Shown piece after piece: positions 59,122 to 64,000 of a DNA stretch of 64,000 nt. The stretch is from Pholiota molesta (lineage: Eukaryota; Basidiomycota; Agaricomycetes; Agaricales; Strophariaceae). The notes under the pieces are model-generated. The model did no database searches. It saw only the letters and a list, made by a program, of their open reading frames with translations, and was not told the origin of the DNA. The position numbers were made by a program, and so were the translations under genes. Position 1 is the first letter of the stretch, and every line of letters starts with the position of its first letter. Location: the NCBI GenBank assembly GCA_014925825.1, contig JACGCK010000056.1, forward strand, positions 124,001-188,000. The letters are read 5' to 3'.

Positions 59122-62100
59122 ATGTCTGCCGGCGGTTATGATGGGCCCTCTATGCCTTCTTCATTCTCGCGCTTTGAAAGAGGAGCTCCTTTGAACGGTA
59201 TTCGTAATCCCTATGGTGTTCGTACTGTCCATCTATTCATCAATCTTTATGCATTGCTCACACTTTTCTTCCATTTCTAGAGACCTACAACTGCTCTTCC
59301 TCGTCGCCCAAGTCCACCTTCAGGCTCATTACGTAGACCATATGACAGCTACACTCCCAGTCGCCCTGAAGGTTCCTTTCGCGAGAACACGCCAAATGTC
59401 TACCGCCCTGGACCCAATAGTTATCGACCGGACTATACTGGTAGCTATTATAGTCGTTCTCCGAGTCCCGATCCATATGTCGCTCCACCCCGCTCGTCTG
59501 ATCCTGACATCTGGGATCCCCATTCTTGGAGACCTCCGCCTGTAGAAACGTCCAATGCAGTCTGGCCCGAGCGAAAGCCTTTGCCAGCATCCCCCACTAC
59601 AAGCGCCCGGGGACGAGCCCAAAGAGACGATATGCCATCAAGAACATTTGAACCTTCGGACTCGTGGAAGCAGACACATGTCGATCGCCCTGGTCGACCG
59701 GATCAGTGAGTTTTATTTAGTCTTTGTTAATTGATAATGTCCACAAACCCTACTCTTAGTTCTCCTCCTTCTGATCGTTATTTTGACCGACGTGGAAGAA
59801 ATAGCATGGACGGATCCCCTGAGAGACCTATGAGACTCGACCGTGTTCCTGCTTTTATACCTGGCGGTGACCGATATCGACCTGGACCTCCTAAGAGAGA
59901 AGGATATCTTATGGGACGATCTGACTCATATCGTCCTCAATACGATAATGGCCGAACTCCCATTCGTCGAGACCCTATCAGTCCACCTGTTTCTCGTATG
60001 CGCAGAGACTCTGGTTCATTTACACATACTCGGACATCTTCTCGTCATGACTCTCCGTATACCGCTCGGACCCTCTCGCGAAAAGGCTCCCCGTCACCGC
60101 ACTCTTTGATCTCTCCGATACACACACCCAGTCGACCTGTTCCAGATGCTGATCCCTGGTCATATCCTGCTTCTGTGAAAAACGATGTTTCTACGCGGCC
60201 TCTGTCTCGATCCTCTATTGCGTCTACTCAGTGTCGGATAAACGAAGTCCTCCCCCCTCCACAACTTCCAGAGCCTAGTATCCCTGAACCGCCAAATTCC
60301 GAAATGACAAGTGTAAACCCAATTCCAAATTTCTCGACCCTATCGTGGCTACTGTGTCAGAACCACCCAAGAATGTGGAAGTTCTGAATCCAGAACCGCA
60401 GAAACCTAGTAAACCGCCCAATGGAGCTGCTCATCCTGAAAAGCACCTATAGACTTCTCAGCTGAGAGAGACACGCAAACACCTCCTGGGCTTCTTTCCT
60501 CTAAGGACAAGAAAAAGCGACTTCCGAATCTCTTGTTCCGCAGTTGCTAATATCGTCAAACAAAACTTGGGCACAATAAGTACGATCCAATATATAATGT
60601 GTGGGTTTCATTTGCTAAAAATATGATATTCGGTATTCTTTTGCTATAGCCCCTCCAATGACTCGCACAGTGAAGCAGAAGTTCCAACGGAAATCCTCAA
60701 GGAAGATTTACATGTAAATGGTGCTTTAGCGCCGACATCTGAGCCCCAAATGCCGTCGATTCCTATGGTCTCTTCGCCCCCTTCTCCTATCCCTCGTCCT
60801 CCCACTCCTCCACCTTCTGATACTGTATCAGTTGCTCCGGCCTTCCTAGCCCTCCAGTCGACCTACAATCTTCCTCGAACGATGCCGTTGTTCTCGAAAT
60901 CAAACAACCCAAACCTTCATACTTACCCTCCCCACCGCCCAAAGATGTCGAAATGGACATCGATATACCACCAACGACGCATTCCCCAAACTTGACTTGG
61001 AAGCTATCCTACCTCCTTCGCCTGTCGTCGATACAAGGTTGCCTGTAGTCCGCCAAGTCCTTACCCGACACCGGAGGAAATACCACCTTTTTCAGAGGCG
61101 AAAACCAAGGAAGAAGCCCGGCGCATCTTCGTCATGATGCGCCTGCTGTGCAATCGCGAGACGCGGGAGGACTTGTAAATCCAGTGCTCATGCAGAACCT
61201 GGCCATTTCCACGCCGCTGGAGGTGCATCCGACGGCCACGCCGGATACTCTGCTGGACCGGATGTTCAGCGGGCAGGAGATGGAGGAGCGGATGGCATCG
61301 TTCATCAAGACGCGTCCTATGCTTTCCTCGTACCTCGAACAGCGTCATGAGCAGGTCGAAGACAAGGTTGCACGCCTTCGTGAGGAGTATTTGATGCTGC
61401 ATGAGCGCTGGGTCGCGCACTGTAATGCTTTGAACGAGCAGCAGAAGGCCCTAGCGTCCGAGCACGAGATGCAACATACGGGCCGTACGACACGGCGGTC
61501 GACCGCGATTACTGACGCTGTGCGTTCCGACTTCGAGATGGAGCAAATCATTGCGAGCCTCGGTGTCGACGACGCGACGGACCCTTCCACCTCTCGGTGC
61601 GCAACGTGGCGAAGATTCCGGACATGATCTCTGTCGTCAACGGGCAGGTGGATTACCTCTTCGACGACACATCTCACCGGTGGAGAACCCCAACGAGTAC
61701 TACGCCCCGCGCACAGGGATCGACGACTGGAAGGAGGACGAGAAGAGGATTTTCCTCGACAAATTCGCCGCGTACCCGAAGCAGTTCGGCATCATCGCCG
61801 ACTTCCTCCCGAACAAGACCCCGGCGCAGTGCGTCGACTATTACTACCTGCACAAGCATAAGTTCATCGACTTCCGCAAGGTCGTGTCGCAGCTCGCGCC
61901 GAACAAGCGCCGGCGCAGGGGCGTGGGCAAGAAGAAGGGCAATGGGCTGCTCGTGGATATCGCGCTGCACGATATGGAGGTGTCGCGCGGGACTGCCACT
62001 CCGGCGCAGCGTCGGTCTCGGCTCCGCCGGCGACGACGCGCGCCCCCAGGGGGCGGAAAGCGGCGGCCAAACGCATTGGGGTGCAGTTCGAGGGCACGCC

Positions 62101-63983
62101 GACGAGCACGCCGACGCCGGAGCCCGAGTCCGTGGCGCCGACCAGGGGACGGAGACGGAGGACGGCGGTGCAGGCGACAACAACTTTGGCCACGACGACC
62201 ACGGCGGCGAGCGTTGTGGAGAAGACCCCTTCAGTTGCACCGTCTGTGCCGCCGTCTAGGGCACCTTCTCCACCGCCGTCGGCGCCACCCTCAGCGCCAC
62301 CTTCTGCGCCGCCGCCGGCAGTTATGACCCCAACTCCTACTCCAAAGAAAGCGCCGCCCACCACCACCACCACCACCACCACGTATACCGACACCGACAC
62401 CGACATTGTCCCTGCACGCCGAGCGGAAACCCCAGTAAGTAGATAAGATTTCTAAATTGATGAAAGGAGACTGACTAAGCGGATCTCACATTCTTCGCTC
62501 AACAGGAGCCCGAACCGGAACAACGGCCTTTGAAGAAAGCTAAGCGGACGAGAAGGATCAAGTCTGCAGCAACTGTTCCAGATGATCCTCCGTCGCCCAG
62601 CGCCGAGAACGATAAGACATTGCCTTGGCCGACGACTGCTGGCGTAAACGGGGGATCCAGCGAGTTGGGTAAGACCCAGAGTGAGAGCTATGTTCAATAC
62701 TCCGGCATGAAGCCACCACCCCCGCCAGGGGTCAGCCAGTGGTCGGAGGACGATAAAAGTCGGTGGAGCTCCCTCTGAGAAGAATATCGTGTCCTGATAT
62801 GATGCTGTGTCTCGTTAGCCCTATTTATCTCTCTTCTCTCGCAACATGGAGACAACTTCAAACGAATTGCGGCGGCAATGCCTAACAAAGTACGTTGGAC
62901 CTTCCTTTTTTGTTGTGTTGGTGGCTCATTTCTGATAAATGATGATTGTCCATTATTATAGACGACGATACAGGTTAGCAATTACTATGCGGATAATAAG
63001 GTAAAATTGGGACTTGCGTCAATTGCTGCAGGCGCTCCAAGGCGGTCGCCGACGCCAGAACATGAGTCATGGGGCGAAATGCCATACAACCCGAGTATCC
63101 GTACTAATAGAGGCCCTCCATCACCAATGTCGTCCCTCTCTTACGATGCACAGCGAAGTTTCCGCCCACCCTCGGCTTCTTATCCAGAACAGACTAGCAT
63201 ATTATGTCGGAAGGCGTATCGCCACATTCAACACCCGCTTCGATTTCGAGAGCCCAGCAACAGCATATGTACCATGAAAGGATGGCCCATGTCCTGGCCC
63301 CGCCCATTCAGCCGCCCATGGCGCGCCTAGGCAGCAACAACCCGCCGGTGCCAGACAATCGACGCGCGATGATGTATAATGGCACCTCTCCTCCCCCAAG
63401 GGCTTCATATCCTTTCCCTAATCCGCCAGACCACCGCGACGGCTACCCACCTGGCAAGTACACTGGCGATGGCGGCCGTTCTTACATGCCGCCGTCGCCT
63501 CAGATGCAGCCGCTGCCGAGCTATTATGCGATGTACCCGTCGTCTGCGCCGCCGCCGCCAAGCGCTGGGACGCCAGTGTCTGCTCCGAGCACGGCGTCGA
63601 TTATTCATTCGCCGACGGGGATGCACGAGAAGTTGCCTATGCAGCCGCTCCATGCGCATGGGTACCCTCCTCACAACGAACCTCCTCCTCATCCGTCGTA
63701 CTACCAGCAGCAGCAGCAGCAGCCACTGCCTGGCAGGCCAAGGGCGGATAGCCGGACACAGCAGTGGGCACCGCAGGTATTTGGTTATCGAGAGCGGGCG
63801 TCGAGCTTCAACGCTGGGCGGGAAGAAAGGCGGGAGAATCCGTATCCTATGCATAACAATGCCTCTCCAGGGTCTGCGCCGCTGTCTGCACGCTCGCCGC
63901 ACGAGAATGGGTCATATATGGGATCTGCTTCGGGGCCAACTGATTCAGGGCCATCGAAAAATCATTACAATAATCATACCTGA
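59122..63983 (+). CDS. SNT1: SNT1-like corepressor with two SANT domains, many frame breaks
   Basis: Snt1/NCoR-type proteins scaffold the Set3 histone deacetylase complex. The start at 59122 (MSAGGYDGPSMPSSFSRFER) opens a long Arg/Ser/Pro-rich disordered region (59280-60540). A helical block reads LVNPVLMQNLAISTPLEVHP and LREEYLMLHERWVAHCNALN. The first SANT domain is GIDDWKEDEKRIFLDKFAAY, then FLPNKTPAQCVDYYYLHKHK. After a Thr/Pro/Ser linker the second SANT is QWSEDDK, LFISLLSQHGDNFKRIAAAM and TTIQVSNYYADNK, joined by an intron at 62756-62816. The tail is Pro/Gln-rich and stops at 63983. Single missing bases are inferred at about 60330, 60440, 60840, 60973, 61037, 61175, 61582, 61677, 61990 and 63202, nearly all in short runs. 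Each repair restores long protein-like text. The gene is recognisable but cannot be translated as it stands. Confidence 0.85.
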
Positions 63984-64000
63984 GGAGATTACCGGTAGTA

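Noticed and set aside
62750..62820. Stops inside the second SANT domain
   Set aside because: They fall within a GTCGGT...GTTAG intron that joins WSEDDK to LFISLLSQHG in frame.

Overview
The window is nuclear DNA of a filamentous basidiomycete, most likely an Agaricomycete. The evidence is dense short introns (about 50-60 nt, GT-AG with CTAAC-like branch sites), lineage-typical families (a DUF6534 membrane protein, a WW-like plus multi-TM protein, an XPG-like nuclease with an inserted repeat), and housekeeping genes of fungal type. No rRNA, tRNA, CRISPR array, reverse transcriptase or transposase was recognised. Layout, left: 1-743 is the 3' end of an unknown membrane protein, and the first 51 bases look like a complete intron; 744-4913 is gene-poor; 4914-6726 is a DUF6534 protein. 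Layout, 7-27 kb: an XPG/FEN1-like nuclease (7010-9138, minus), coatomer alpha (9494-13834, minus), a WW-like membrane protein (14430-16892, minus), an MFS transporter (18146-20762, plus), a small tail-anchored-looking protein (21102-21969, minus), an HtrL/YibB-like type II membrane protein (22130-23393, minus) and a Cdc4-like F-box/WD40 protein (24295-26049, plus). Layout, 26-38 kb: a large paxillin-like three-LIM gene (26411-32258, plus), followed by about 6.3 kb without a recognisable gene that contains a GC-rich island. Layout, 38-52.6 kb: a compact run of NAC beta, an SSAT-like acetyltransferase, coactosin, RRG9, a cytochrome P450, a PAQR/Izh receptor-like protein, a PDK1-like kinase and the GID/CTLH E3 subunit FYV10. 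Layout, right: about 4.2 kb gene-poor, then PIG-S/GPI17 (56824-58827, minus) and a divergent SNT1-like double-SANT corepressor (59122-63983, plus). The genes do not form one pathway. They are ordinary cellular functions: vesicle coat, GPI anchoring, ubiquitin ligases, chromatin repression, actin/cytokinesis, translation chaperoning, signalling and detoxification. The most striking property is technical or evolutionary. Six otherwise convincing genes (COPA, the WW-like gene, the HtrL-like gene, CDC4-like, LIM, SNT1-like) are broken by single missing bases, mostly in or beside short homopolymers. I count at least 20 sites, all in the deletion direction, clustered at 22-29 kb and 60-63.3 kb. The genes between 38.5 and 58.8 kb appear free of this. 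Uncorrected consensus errors are the simplest explanation. I did not find convincing evidence of a novel multi-gene system. The most interesting biological structures are a seven-copy 18-residue repeat inside the XPG-like nuclease, a seven-copy QTPY heptad array and a P-[MI]-I motif series in the LIM protein, a GC-AG intron and a possible 36-nt intron in the MFS gene, and two conserved-looking reading frames broken by single stops.
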